A model generated the notes under the pieces. The model saw only the letters and a program-made list of their open reading frames with translations. It did no database searches and was not told the DNA's origin. Positions 33,595 to 42,864 of a stretch of 44,404 nt of DNA are shown one piece after another. Source of the DNA: Mycobacterium sp. (GTDB lineage Bacteria; Actinomycetota; Actinomycetes; Mycobacteriales; Mycobacteriaceae); assembly GCA_025965975.1 (NCBI GenBank), contig JAOPVX010000062.1, positions 1-44,404 of the forward strand, read 5' to 3'. Every line of letters starts with the position of its first letter. Within the stretch, counting starts at the first letter, position 1. The translations under genes were made by a program, and so were the position numbers.

Positions 33595-34358
33595 GCGACT
33601 ACTACCTCGACGCCACTCTCGGTCAACTGGTCGCGATCGGCGGCGCTGATCTCCGAGTCGGTGATCAGGGTGTCGACACTGGAGATCGGGGCGAAGCTGA
33701 CGAAGTCCTCGCGGCCGATCTTCGACGAATCAGCGGCCACCACAACATAGTTAGCGGCGCGGACCATGGCCCGCTTGACCGTGGCCTCGTCGCCGTCCGG
33801 TGTGGACAGGCCGTGGCGCACGCTTATCGCGTTGGTGCCGATGAACGCGATGTCCACCCGCAGCGTGTCGAGCACGCGCAGCGTCTGCTCGCCGACCGCC
33901 GCCTGGGTCAGACCACGGACGCGGCCGCCGAGGAGTTGCAGGGAGACCGACGGCATGGCCGCCAGCCGGGCGGCGATCGGCACCGAGTTGGTCACCACAA
34001 TCAGTTCACGGTCGGCAGGCAACTGGGCCGCGATGCGCGCGGTGGTGGTTCCTGCGTCCAGCAGCACGCTGGCACCGCCGAGCGGAAAGAACTCGGTGGC
34101 GGCCGCGGCGATGGCGTCCTTGTGTTCGGAGCGGGTGGTCTCCCGCTCACCGACACCGGGCTCGACGAGGTGCAGCGCACGGACCGGCACGGCGCCGCCG
34201 TGCACCCGCCGCAGTACGCCCGCCTTGTCCAGGACGGCGAGGTCTCGCCTCACCGTCTCGGTGGTGACGTCGTAGGCCTGTGCCAGCTCGGCCACCGACG
34301 CACGGCCATGCGACATCACCAGCGACGCGATCGCTTGCTGACGCTCTTCGGCATACAT
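33591..34358 (-). CDS. fruR: DeoR family repressor of the fructose operon
   Basis: Regulator of 255 residues. The N-terminal winged helix-turn-helix is typical of the DeoR family (ERQQAIASLVMSHGRASVAELAQAYDVTTETVRRDLAVLDKAGVLRRVHGGAVPV). The C-terminal sugar-phosphate-sensing domain includes ILLDAGTTTARIAAQLP-type sequence (VLLDAGTTTARIAAQLP) and FIGTNAISVRHGLSTPDGDEATVKRAMV. Fructose 1-phosphate is the expected inducer (family knowledge). It is the first gene of the fruR-fruK-ptsF-ptsH operon and is divergent from ptsI across 102 bases with two similar direct repeats likely to be its operators. Confidence 0.92.
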   Translation of the reverse strand: MYAEERQQAIASLVMSHGRASVAELAQAYDVTTETVRRDLAVLDKAGVLRRVHGGAVPVRALHLVEPGVGERETTRSEHKDAIAAAATEFFPLGGASVLLDAGTTTARIAAQLPADRELIVVTNSVPIAARLAAMPSVSLQLLGGRVRGLTQAAVGEQTLRVLDTLRVDIAFIGTNAISVRHGLSTPDGDEATVKRAMVRAANYVVVAADSSKIGREDFVSFAPISSVDTLITDSEISAADRDQLTESGVEVVVA

Positions 34359-34366
34359 GAAGCTCC

Positions 34367-34432
34367 GTTTGTGTTGTTATCGGCCCGATTGGATGTGGAT
34401 ATGGTTGGTTTTACTACTGTTCGTGTTGACTT
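34367..34432. promoter_or_regulatory. Paired direct repeats between fruR and ptsI (candidate FruR operators)
   Basis: GTTTGTGTTGTTAT (34367-34380) and GTTCGTGTTGACTT (34419-34432) agree at about 11 of 14 bases and have the same orientation. Their starts are 52 bases apart, close to five helical turns. The second overlaps the -35 box of ptsI and the first lies just upstream of the fruR start. Confidence 0.5.
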
Positions 34433-34453
34433 GTCAAGATATTCTTGTAATCT
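34426..34453 (+). promoter_or_regulatory. Sigma-A-type promoter of ptsI, apparently leaderless
   Basis: TTGACT at 34426-34431 and TAATCT at 34448-34453 with a 16-base spacer form a good housekeeping promoter. The ATG of ptsI starts 8 bases past the -10 box, where the transcript itself should begin, and no ribosome site fits between. Confidence 0.6.
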
Positions 34454-34460
34454 GCTTCAT

Positions 34461-36188
34461 ATGACCGCTTCATCCCCGCCTACGTCACGTCCGCAGGACA
34501 GCGCCTCCGCCGGCTACCCGGCCGGCACGGTGTTGCGGGGTGTCCCGGTGGTCGCCGGTGTCCAGTACGCACCGGTGATCCGGCCTGCGCGGCTGCCCGT
34601 CGTCGACGGCGGCACGTCTGACGCCTCGATCGACGAGGCCGACCGCCCCGCCGAGGCCGCACGGTTCGGGGCCGCAGCCACCGCTGTGGCCAGCCGGTTG
34701 CGGGACCGCGCCGCGCACGCGACGGGCGCGGCGTCGGAGGTTCTTGCCGCCACCGCCACGCTGGCCCAGGACCGTGCCTGGCTGGGGGCCGCCGAGAAGC
34801 GCATCAAGGAAGGCACACCGGCGGCGCGGGCGGTGGCTGCGGCGGTCGAGCAATTCGTCGCCATGTTCACGCAACTCGGCGGCCTGATGGCCGAACGCGT
34901 CACCGATCTGCAGGACATCCGCGACCGTGTCATCGCCGAACTCAGCGGTCTGCCCGAGCCCGGCGTTCCGCTGCCCGATAGTCCGTCGATCCTGTGCGCC
35001 GAGGATCTCGCGCCCGCCGACACCGCGGGTCTGGATCCGCAACTCGTTGTCGCCCTGGCCACCACGTTGGGCGGGCCGACCAGCCACACCGCGATCATCG
35101 CCCGCCAACTCGGCATCCCATGCGTCGTCGCCGTCGCGGGGCTGGATCCCGTCGCGGCAGGAACGATGGTGCTGGTTGACGGCACCCTTGGCACCGTCAC
35201 GGTGTCGCCGGATCACGCCACCGCTGGCGAGGCCGTAGCCACAGCTCAGCGCGAGGCTGAACGGGCAGCGCACTGGTCCGGTCCCGGCGCCACCGCCGAC
35301 GGGCACGCGGTGTCGATCCTCGTCAACGTCCAAGACGGTGCCGCGGCCCGCTCCGCCCGCGAGACGCCCGCCGAGGGCGTCGGGCTGTTCCGCACCGAAC
35401 TGTGCTTTCTCAATCGCGAAACCGAGCCCAGCGTCGAGGAGCAGGCAGACATCTATGCGCAAGTGCTTGAGGCGTTTTCCGGCCGCAAGGTGGTGATCCG
35501 GACGCTGGACGCCGGGTCTGACAAGCCACTGAAATTCGTCGGCCATGCGGAGGAGGCCAACCCCGCGCTTGGTGTGCGAGGCATCCGCATCGCCGTTGGC
35601 AACCCGGCACTGCTCGACCGGCAGCTAACGGCCATCGCCGGCGCGGCGCAGCGCACGGGCACCGCGCCGTGGGTGATGGCGCCGATGATCGCCACCGCGG
35701 AGGAAGCCGAAAGCTTTGCCGCGCAGGCGCGCTCGCATGGCCTCACCGCGGGGGTGATGATCGAGGTGCCCGCGGCCGCGCTGCTGGCCGACCGGATTCT
35801 CCAACACGTCGACTTCCTGTCGATCGGCACCAACGATCTGGCTCAGTACACGATGGCCGCCGACCGCATGTCGGCCGAGCTCGCGACGCTGACCGATCCG
35901 TGGCAGCCTGCCGTGCTGGCATTGGTGGCGATGGCGGTGCGGGCGGGCGCCGCGGCGGGCAAGCCCGTAGGAGTGTGTGGCGAGGCGGCAGCCGACCCGT
36001 TGCTGGCGTGCGTGCTTACCGGTCTTGGCGTGACATCGCTGTCCGCGGCGGCCGCCGCGATCCAGGGCGTGGGTGCCAAGCTCGCCCAGGTCACGCTGCA
36101 GCAGTGCGTGCGCGCGGCCGACGCCGTGCTTGACGCGGCAACCGCGGCAGACGCCCGCGCGGTAGCGCTTTCCGCACTTGGGAATTAA
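34461..36188 (+). CDS. ptsI: PTS enzyme I (phosphoenolpyruvate-protein phosphotransferase)
   Basis: Cytoplasmic enzyme (575 aa) that transfers phosphate from phosphoenolpyruvate to HPr. The N-terminal phosphohistidine domain holds His209 in LGGPTSHTAIIARQLGIPCVV. The C-terminal PEP-binding barrel shows EGVGLFRTELCFLNRETEPS, DAGSDKPLKFV, GVRGIRIAVGNPALLDRQL, FLSIGTNDLAQYTMAADR and GVCGEAAADP. The N-terminus carries about 20 extra residues rich in Ser and Pro. The ATG at 34461 fits the promoter just upstream, which implies a leaderless mRNA; the open frame extends far upstream only as a shadow of fruR. The stop codon is inside a 24-bp palindrome. Confidence 0.94.
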   Translation: MTASSPPTSRPQDSASAGYPAGTVLRGVPVVAGVQYAPVIRPARLPVVDGGTSDASIDEADRPAEAARFGAAATAVASRLRDRAAHATGAASEVLAATATLAQDRAWLGAAEKRIKEGTPAARAVAAAVEQFVAMFTQLGGLMAERVTDLQDIRDRVIAELSGLPEPGVPLPDSPSILCAEDLAPADTAGLDPQLVVALATTLGGPTSHTAIIARQLGIPCVVAVAGLDPVAAGTMVLVDGTLGTVTVSPDHATAGEAVATAQREAERAAHWSGPGATADGHAVSILVNVQDGAAARSARETPAEGVGLFRTELCFLNRETEPSVEEQADIYAQVLEAFSGRKVVIRTLDAGSDKPLKFVGHAEEANPALGVRGIRIAVGNPALLDRQLTAIAGAAQRTGTAPWVMAPMIATAEEAESFAAQARSHGLTAGVMIEVPAAALLADRILQHVDFLSIGTNDLAQYTMAADRMSAELATLTDPWQPAVLALVAMAVRAGAAAGKPVGVCGEAAADPLLACVLTGLGVTSLSAAAAAIQGVGAKLAQVTLQQCVRAADAVLDAATAADARAVALSALGN

Positions 36189-36208
36189 CCGGACTGCAGT
36201 CCGGTTAA
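36185..36208. promoter_or_regulatory. Perfect 24-bp palindrome before the second pirin gene
   Basis: The half-site TTAACCGGACTG is followed directly by its exact complement, giving a 24-bp palindrome without spacer. It includes the ptsI stop codon and ends eight bases before the pirin ATG, with no ribosome site left between. Such perfect symmetry suggests the operator of a dimeric repressor (TetR or MarR type); it could also fold as a hairpin ending the ptsI transcript. Confidence 0.6.
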
Positions 36209-36215
36209 CTGTGGC

Positions 36216-37193
36216 ATGCCTGCTATCACCGCCGACACCCTGACGCTTCCGCGCATCACCGCACCTGCGCCGTCCGACACCGAACGCCCGCTCCGGTCCA
36301 TCACCACCGGTCCGCACGGGTACGAGGGCGAGGGCTTCCCCGTCGTGCGCGCGTTCGCCGGAGTGAATGCCGCCGACCTCGACCCGTTCGTCCACATGGA
36401 CCAGATGGGTGAGGTGGAGTACCAGCCGGGCGAACCGAGGGGCACCGACTGGCATCCGCACCGCGGCTTCGAGACCGTGACCTACATGATCGACGGCCGG
36501 TTCGCGCACCAGGACTCGCACGGGGGCGGCGGCTTGATCACCGACGGCGCCACGCAGTGGATGACGGCCGGCTCGGGCATCCTGCACATCGAGACCCCAC
36601 CCGCCGAACTGGTGGAGAGCGGTGGCGTGTTCCACGGCATCCAGCTGTGGGTGAACTTGCCGCGCAAGGACAAGTTCGCGACGCCGAAGTATCAGGCCAT
36701 CGAGGGCAATCAGGTCAAGCTACTGTCGTCGGACGACGGCGGGGCGCTGGTCCGCATCATCGCCGGTGAGGTCGACGGACACCAGGGGCCGGGAGCGACG
36801 CACACGCCGATCACCTTGGCGCATGCGACCATTGAGCCCGGCGCGCGGCTGAATCTGCCGTGGAACCGTGACTTCAACGCCTTGGTCTATGTGCTGTCCG
36901 GCCGCGGCTCGGTCGGCCCCGTCGAGCATCCGATCCACCAGGGTCAGCTGGCGGTACTCGGCCCCGGCGACCGGATCAGCGTGGCCGCCGAGCGGAGGCA
37001 GGAGGCCCGCCGGCCTGCGCTCGAGATCCTGATTCTCGGCGGCGAGCCGATCCGCGAGCCGGTCTTCTCCTACGGGCCGTTCGTGATGACCTCCAAGTCC
37101 GAGTTGATTGAGGCGGTCGAGGATTTCGAAGCGGGCAAGTTCGGCACCATCCCGCCGAACGCGCTCATGCCGCATCGGCGGCTTGGCGGCTGA
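36216..37193 (+). CDS. Pirin family protein, second copy
   Basis: Cupin-fold protein of 325 residues. The metal ligands are present: His80 and His82 in DWHPHRGFETVTYM, His124 and Glu126 in GSGILHIETPP. The C-terminal pirin_C part contains FNALVYVLSGRGSVGP and ILILGGEPIREPVFSYGPFVMTSKSELIEAVEDFEAGKFG, a long form common in actinobacterial and plant pirins. It is clearly a different subgroup from the pirin at 23.7 kb. Its start lies 27 bases after ptsI and eight bases after the perfect palindrome, so it may be separately regulated. It ends six bases from the convergent FUSC gene. Confidence 0.92.
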   Translation: MPAITADTLTLPRITAPAPSDTERPLRSITTGPHGYEGEGFPVVRAFAGVNAADLDPFVHMDQMGEVEYQPGEPRGTDWHPHRGFETVTYMIDGRFAHQDSHGGGGLITDGATQWMTAGSGILHIETPPAELVESGGVFHGIQLWVNLPRKDKFATPKYQAIEGNQVKLLSSDDGGALVRIIAGEVDGHQGPGATHTPITLAHATIEPGARLNLPWNRDFNALVYVLSGRGSVGPVEHPIHQGQLAVLGPGDRISVAAERRQEARRPALEILILGGEPIREPVFSYGPFVMTSKSELIEAVEDFEAGKFGTIPPNALMPHRRLGG

Positions 37194-37199
37194 TTCGGC

Positions 37200-39386
37200 T
37201 CACTCCTTTGCCGTCAATACCGGTGCTGCGGGATGTGGGTAGAGCAGCTCAAGCTCGCCGAGATTGGCTGCGACGGTGCTCAGCGGCAGTGCAGCCGAGA
37301 TCGCCAGTCCCCCTGCCCTTCGGGCGGGTGGCACCCGTACGTCGCCGGTGGCGTCGGCGCGCAGCGCGAGCACGAAGTCGTCACTGATCGACTGGAGTTC
37401 TCGGCCGGGATCGCCGGTCAGCCTCGTGCAGATCGCTTCGGCGTGGGCCTCAAGCACCTCGCGGGTCTGTGGGTAGACCCCCAGCGGCGGCGGCACGACG
37501 TCGGTGATCAACTCCGCGGCGGCCCGCAACCTAATCGCGCGGTTGGCGGCCCTTACTACGGGTGCCCGCAGGTCCGTGGTACCGCCGTTCTCCGAAAGAT
37601 ATTGCCGGACAGCGTCATCCACCGTCCGAGAGGCCTCCAACGCGTCGTGGCCTAGTGCGAGCACGCGGTCGGTAGCGTCCTCGGAGGCGCCGCGGGTCAC
37701 CCGCAGCACCGCCGCCTTCAAGAACGCGGCGCCGACTTCCCTGGCTTCCTCGATCGCCTGCGACACCGCTGCCGTCGCTCCTCTCGGCCAGAGCAAGACC
37801 GACACGACGATGCCCACCATCGCGCCGACCACGACGTCTTCGACGCGGATCAATCCCAACTGCCAGCCCGTCGGCACGATCAGGTTGAAGTTGATCAACA
37901 CCATCATCGTGAACGCGGCCTGGCCTGCGACGAACGACGCCACCTCGGGTACGTAGGCGGAACCGAACGCCACGATCGGCAAAAGTGTCCACAGCACAAC
38001 GGGATCCACGCCGAGCAGCTCGATGACCACCGCACCCAATACGAAACCCACCGCAGTGCCCGCCACCGCTCGAAGCACGCGCGTCCCGGTGGTCAGCGCG
38101 CTACTGCGCAAGACCGACATCGCGCCGAGCACCACCCAGAAGCCATGTTCCACCGGAAACACATGAGTGACCGCGACCGCGAGCGCCAACCCGAGCCCCG
38201 TCCGAACGCTGTTGCGCAGCACGACCGCCCTGGTGGCCAGGAATCCCTTGGTGATCGCGGCGACCGCGATGGTTTCTGGCATCACCCAATCGGCGGCCCC
38301 GGTGTCGGGCAACTGACGGCCCAGCACCCTGGCCCACACCGGCCTGGCGTCGGCCGCCGCCGCATTGCGGATGATCCGGCCGGTCACGGCGATCGTGGCC
38401 GCGATGGTGCGACGGTTCAACAGCTCGCGGCCGACCGCCACCGCCGCCTTGTCGCCGGGCTCGCCGAGCAGCTCGGTGATGTCATCGCGGTAGCGGCCCA
38501 GTGACACCGACCGCAGCTCGGTCAGGGCATCGCGGAGATCTGCGCTGCGCGCCGACCGCTCGGCGACGCTGGGCAGCCGCAACACGGCCGCTGAGTCGCG
38601 CAGCACCCGCACTGCGGGATCCTTCATCGCTCCAAGCAACCCACCGGTGTCGTCAGTGATCCGATCGGACAGCCAGCCCAGATCGTCGACCACCCTGACC
38701 AGCGCGCGGCTGCCCGCGGTCAACGCGACCGGCCGATAGTCGGCGCCAAGGAAGGTGGCATCGAGCGCGTTCATCGCCTTGGTGACCTCGCGTCCCGACG
38801 CGGTGCCCTCCAGCCGGTCGGCCAACCTGTTGCATACGCGTGCCGCGTGTGCCCGTAGCTCGTCGTGATGTCGTGGCGCGAACAGAAAGAGCGCGGCCGG
38901 CACGCATATCGCCAGTGCGATCATCCAGCCCAGCAGCCGCTCGGGCACCGGGCCGACGGGTGTGCAGGCGGGCAGCACGAACATCAGCAGCGTGGCGCGC
39001 TGGCCGGCGGCCACGATCTCGCTGAGCACGCCTGCGAAGATCACCGCAACACCCAGCACGAACATCAACGCGACGCTGAGCCACGGATGTGGGGCGACCA
39101 GCGTGCCCAGCGTGATGAGGACGGCGCCGTTGAACCCAAGGCCGCAATACGCCAGGGCGCGTGCCGGCCGGTTACCCGGGAAGTCGACCATTATCAGCAG
39201 CGCCACCGACCCGAAGATGGTGAACAGCGGTGTCTGCGACCCGCCGCCGACCGCGAAGCTGACCGCCGCCGCGATGGGCACCACGATCGCCGCGCGCAAT
39301 GCACGCCGCAGCGCGTCATATTCGGGGTCGCGGGCACGCAGCCGGTCCAACACGTGTCGCAACACCGCGGCCGTCTCAGTGGGCAA
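37200..39386 (-). CDS. FUSC family transporter (aromatic acid exporter type)
   Basis: Membrane protein of 728 residues with the two-block layout of FUSC-type efflux carriers. The first block (about 25-180) has six hydrophobic helices (IVVPIAAAVSFAVGGG, FTIFGSVALLIMVDFPG, SVALMFVLGVAVIFAGVL). A helical cytosolic part comes next and the second block (about 385-540) again has six helices (SVRTGLGLALAVAVTHVFPVEHGFWVVLGAMSVLRS, VVVGAMVGIVVSVLLWPRG). A cytosolic C-terminal part of about 170 residues follows. The substrate is not known; relatives export aromatic acids or fusaric acid. The start is a TTG at 39386 with GGAG nine bases before it. A TetR gene and a possible 30-codon gene lie upstream on the same strand. 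Confidence 0.87.
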   Translation of the reverse strand: MPTETAAVLRHVLDRLRARDPEYDALRRALRAAIVVPIAAAVSFAVGGGSQTPLFTIFGSVALLIMVDFPGNRPARALAYCGLGFNGAVLITLGTLVAPHPWLSVALMFVLGVAVIFAGVLSEIVAAGQRATLLMFVLPACTPVGPVPERLLGWMIALAICVPAALFLFAPRHHDELRAHAARVCNRLADRLEGTASGREVTKAMNALDATFLGADYRPVALTAGSRALVRVVDDLGWLSDRITDDTGGLLGAMKDPAVRVLRDSAAVLRLPSVAERSARSADLRDALTELRSVSLGRYRDDITELLGEPGDKAAVAVGRELLNRRTIAATIAVTGRIIRNAAAADARPVWARVLGRQLPDTGAADWVMPETIAVAAITKGFLATRAVVLRNSVRTGLGLALAVAVTHVFPVEHGFWVVLGAMSVLRSSALTTGTRVLRAVAGTAVGFVLGAVVIELLGVDPVVLWTLLPIVAFGSAYVPEVASFVAGQAAFTMMVLINFNLIVPTGWQLGLIRVEDVVVGAMVGIVVSVLLWPRGATAAVSQAIEEAREVGAAFLKAAVLRVTRGASEDATDRVLALGHDALEASRTVDDAVRQYLSENGGTTDLRAPVVRAANRAIRLRAAAELITDVVPPPLGVYPQTREVLEAHAEAICTRLTGDPGRELQSISDDFVLALRADATGDVRVPPARRAGGLAISAALPLSTVAANLGELELLYPHPAAPVLTAKE

Positions 39387-39468
39387 GGATCTCGACTCCG
39401 AGAATCCGGGGCAGCAGCGAGACGACGTACTCGACCGGCGCGTTGTCGTCGGCGCCCGCGCTAGTCAC
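39376..39468 (-). CDS. Possible 30-residue protein overlapping the TetR and FUSC genes
   Basis: GTG at 39468 starts inside the last codons of the TetR gene (GTGACTAG) and the frame runs to a TGA at 39376-39378, eleven bases inside the FUSC gene. It fills the whole 74-base space between the two. The product (TSAGADDNAPVEYVVSLL, then PRILGVEILAH) has a hydrophobic helix-like end and nearly all third codon positions are G or C (about 24 of 27), as in true genes of this organism. I do not recognise it. It may be a small partner or only serve to couple translation between the neighbours. Confidence 0.4.
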   Translation of the reverse strand: MTSAGADDNAPVEYVVSLLPRILGVEILAH

Positions 39469-40027
39469 CGTCTGGCACCGTGGCGAACCGGCCGGAGTCG
39501 AGCGCGTCGAGCAGCTGCCCCGCGATCCACTCCAGGGCATCGGTGTCGCGCGCCAGGGTGGCCTGCTCGTAGCCGACCAACACGTATACGCCCCACGCCG
39601 CGAACGTCTGCGCCTGCCGCTTGTTCTGCAGGATCTCGAAAGCCGACTCGTACATGATGTCGAATCGTTGTTGGTCCACTGCGGCCTGCACCTTGTAGAC
39701 CTGCGGGTCGACCGAACTCCACACCCGGATCGCGGCTTCGGCGCTGTGCGGGAGGGTCAACCCGACCTGGATGAGGGTGTCGATGCGTCGGCGCGGGTCT
39801 GGTTCGGCACGCACCGCCTGCACTATCTGCACGGTGCGGGCCTGCATCCAGTGCGCGATGAGTTCGGAGGTGTAGGCCCGCCAGCTGGTGAAGTAGTGAT
39901 AGAAGGACCCGGTTGTGACACCGAGACGGTTGCAGACCTCGGCCAGCTTCAGTCCGCCGTAGCCCAAATCGGACAACACGTCGAGCCCGGTTTCGAAGTA
40001 AACCTCCCGCGACACGACGCTCGCCAT
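39461..40027 (-). CDS. TetR family regulator
   Basis: Regulator of 188 residues with an N-terminal helix-turn-helix (VYFETGLDVLSDLGYGGLKLAEVCNRLGVTTGSFYHYFTSWRAYTSELI). The ligand-binding part is helical (RRRIDTLIQVGLTLPHSAEAAIRVWSSVDPQVYKVQAAVDQQRFDIMYESAFEIL). Its gene is followed on the same strand by the 30-codon frame and the FUSC transporter gene; a self-regulated efflux operon is the natural reading. The start ATG at 40027 is 166 bases from the divergent TetR gene, a region with no obvious strong promoter. Confidence 0.87.
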   Translation of the reverse strand: MASVVSREVYFETGLDVLSDLGYGGLKLAEVCNRLGVTTGSFYHYFTSWRAYTSELIAHWMQARTVQIVQAVRAEPDPRRRIDTLIQVGLTLPHSAEAAIRVWSSVDPQVYKVQAAVDQQRFDIMYESAFEILQNKRQAQTFAAWGVYVLVGYEQATLARDTDALEWIAGQLLDALDSGRFATVPDGD

Positions 40028-40176
40028 GGCAGCACCCTAGTTCGATAGCGCCCCGTCCTCCGAGGGCGATGGCCAAGACCGGCGATCGGCGCCCTGGGCG
40101 ACAGGGGCGTCAGAATTTGCTGATTGACCCGCCGATGTCGCCGGGTTTCGCATCCCTGCTAGACGGACAAGTGACC

Positions 40177-40201
40177 TGTGGCACAATTTGACTGTGCCGC
40201 A
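40177..40201. promoter_or_regulatory. Inverted repeat across the start codon of the second TetR gene
   Basis: TGTGGCACA at 40177-40185 and TGTGCCGCA at 40193-40201 are inverted copies with one mismatch in nine bases and a seven-base spacer. The right arm includes the proposed GTG start (40194). It is the natural candidate for an autoregulatory operator. Confidence 0.5.
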
Positions 40202-40832
40202 ACATACCGCGAGCCGAGGACCCGGCCGCCCACCCGCAGCGAAGGCGGCTGAAACGCGTGAGCGCATCGTACAAGCGGCTCGCGAAGTCTTCAGCGAACT
40301 CGGCTACGACGCCGCCACTTTTCAGGCGATCGCGATCCGCGCCGATCTGACCCGTCCCGCCATCAACCATTACTTCGCGAGCAAGCGGGTGCTGTGGCGT
40401 GAAGTCGTCGAGCAAACCAATGCGCTGGTAGTTAGCGCGGGCATGGTGCGGGCCCAGGGCGAGACCACTCTGCTGGCCCGGTTGTCGGCGTTCTTCGCGG
40501 TCGCGATGCAGTCAGACTCCGAAGACCGTTCTGCGGCAGCATTTCTCGTCACGTCGGTACTCGAGTCGCAGCGGCATCCGGATCTGAGCAACGACGACCA
40601 CGACTCGCTTAAGGCCTCAAGGGACTTCATGTCGTGGGCGGTCAACGACGCGATCAAGCGGGGTGAGCTCACCACCGACACCGACATCGACCACCTGGTC
40701 GAGATGCTGGTGGCGGTGATGTGGGGGATGGGCTTCTACGCCGGCTTCGTCGGAGACCACGAGGAGCTGACGTCGGTGGTGCACAAGTTCGAGCTGCTGA
40801 TGGCCAACAAGCTCTGGCATCTGCACGAATAA
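40194..40832 (+). CDS. TetR family regulator (Rv0144-like)
   Basis: Regulator of 212 residues. Helix-turn-helix: TRERIVQAAREVFSELGYDAATFQAIAIRADLTRPAINHYFASKRVLWREVV. The C-terminal domain (SAFFAVAMQSDSEDRSAAAFLVTSVLESQRHPDL ... LVEMLVAVMWGMGFYAGFVG) is typical of TetR regulators of lipid or methyl-transfer genes in mycobacteria. The GTG at 40194 (PQHTASRGPGRPPAAKAAE) was preferred; a TTG two codons earlier is also open. It precedes two methyltransferases, an aldehyde dehydrogenase and a short-chain dehydrogenase on the same strand, the order known from Rv0144-Rv0148, and presumably controls them. Confidence 0.88.
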   Translation: MPQHTASRGPGRPPAAKAAETRERIVQAAREVFSELGYDAATFQAIAIRADLTRPAINHYFASKRVLWREVVEQTNALVVSAGMVRAQGETTLLARLSAFFAVAMQSDSEDRSAAAFLVTSVLESQRHPDLSNDDHDSLKASRDFMSWAVNDAIKRGELTTDTDIDHLVEMLVAVMWGMGFYAGFVGDHEELTSVVHKFELLMANKLWHLHE

Positions 40833-40836
40833 CTAT

Positions 40837-40891
40837 CTACCTGCGGTGAGGTAGCACACATTTCGTATAGCTCTGCTAACTTTTTCGGTAG
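40837..40891. promoter_or_regulatory. Two related inverted repeats in front of the methyltransferase genes
   Basis: CTACC-N8-GGTAG at 40837-40854 and CTAAC-N6-GGTAG at 40876-40891 share the same half-sites (the outer bases extend the first stem to six). They lie in the 72-base leader between the TetR stop and the first methyltransferase start, either side of a possible -10 region (TATAGC). Confidence 0.45.
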
Positions 40892-40904
40892 CATTGCAAA
40901 CGAA

Positions 40905-42793
<1,889 letters not shown>

Positions 42794-42864
42794 GCTAAGC
42801 CCCTATGGGCGGGCCAACCGGTGGTTAGGATCGGGTATTCCTCGGGTCAGGAAGGACACCCACC

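Noticed and set aside
33813-34460. Extension of the ptsI frame upstream of 34461
   Set aside because: It runs antisense through fruR and through the ptsI promoter; EI homology begins only after the ATG at 34461.
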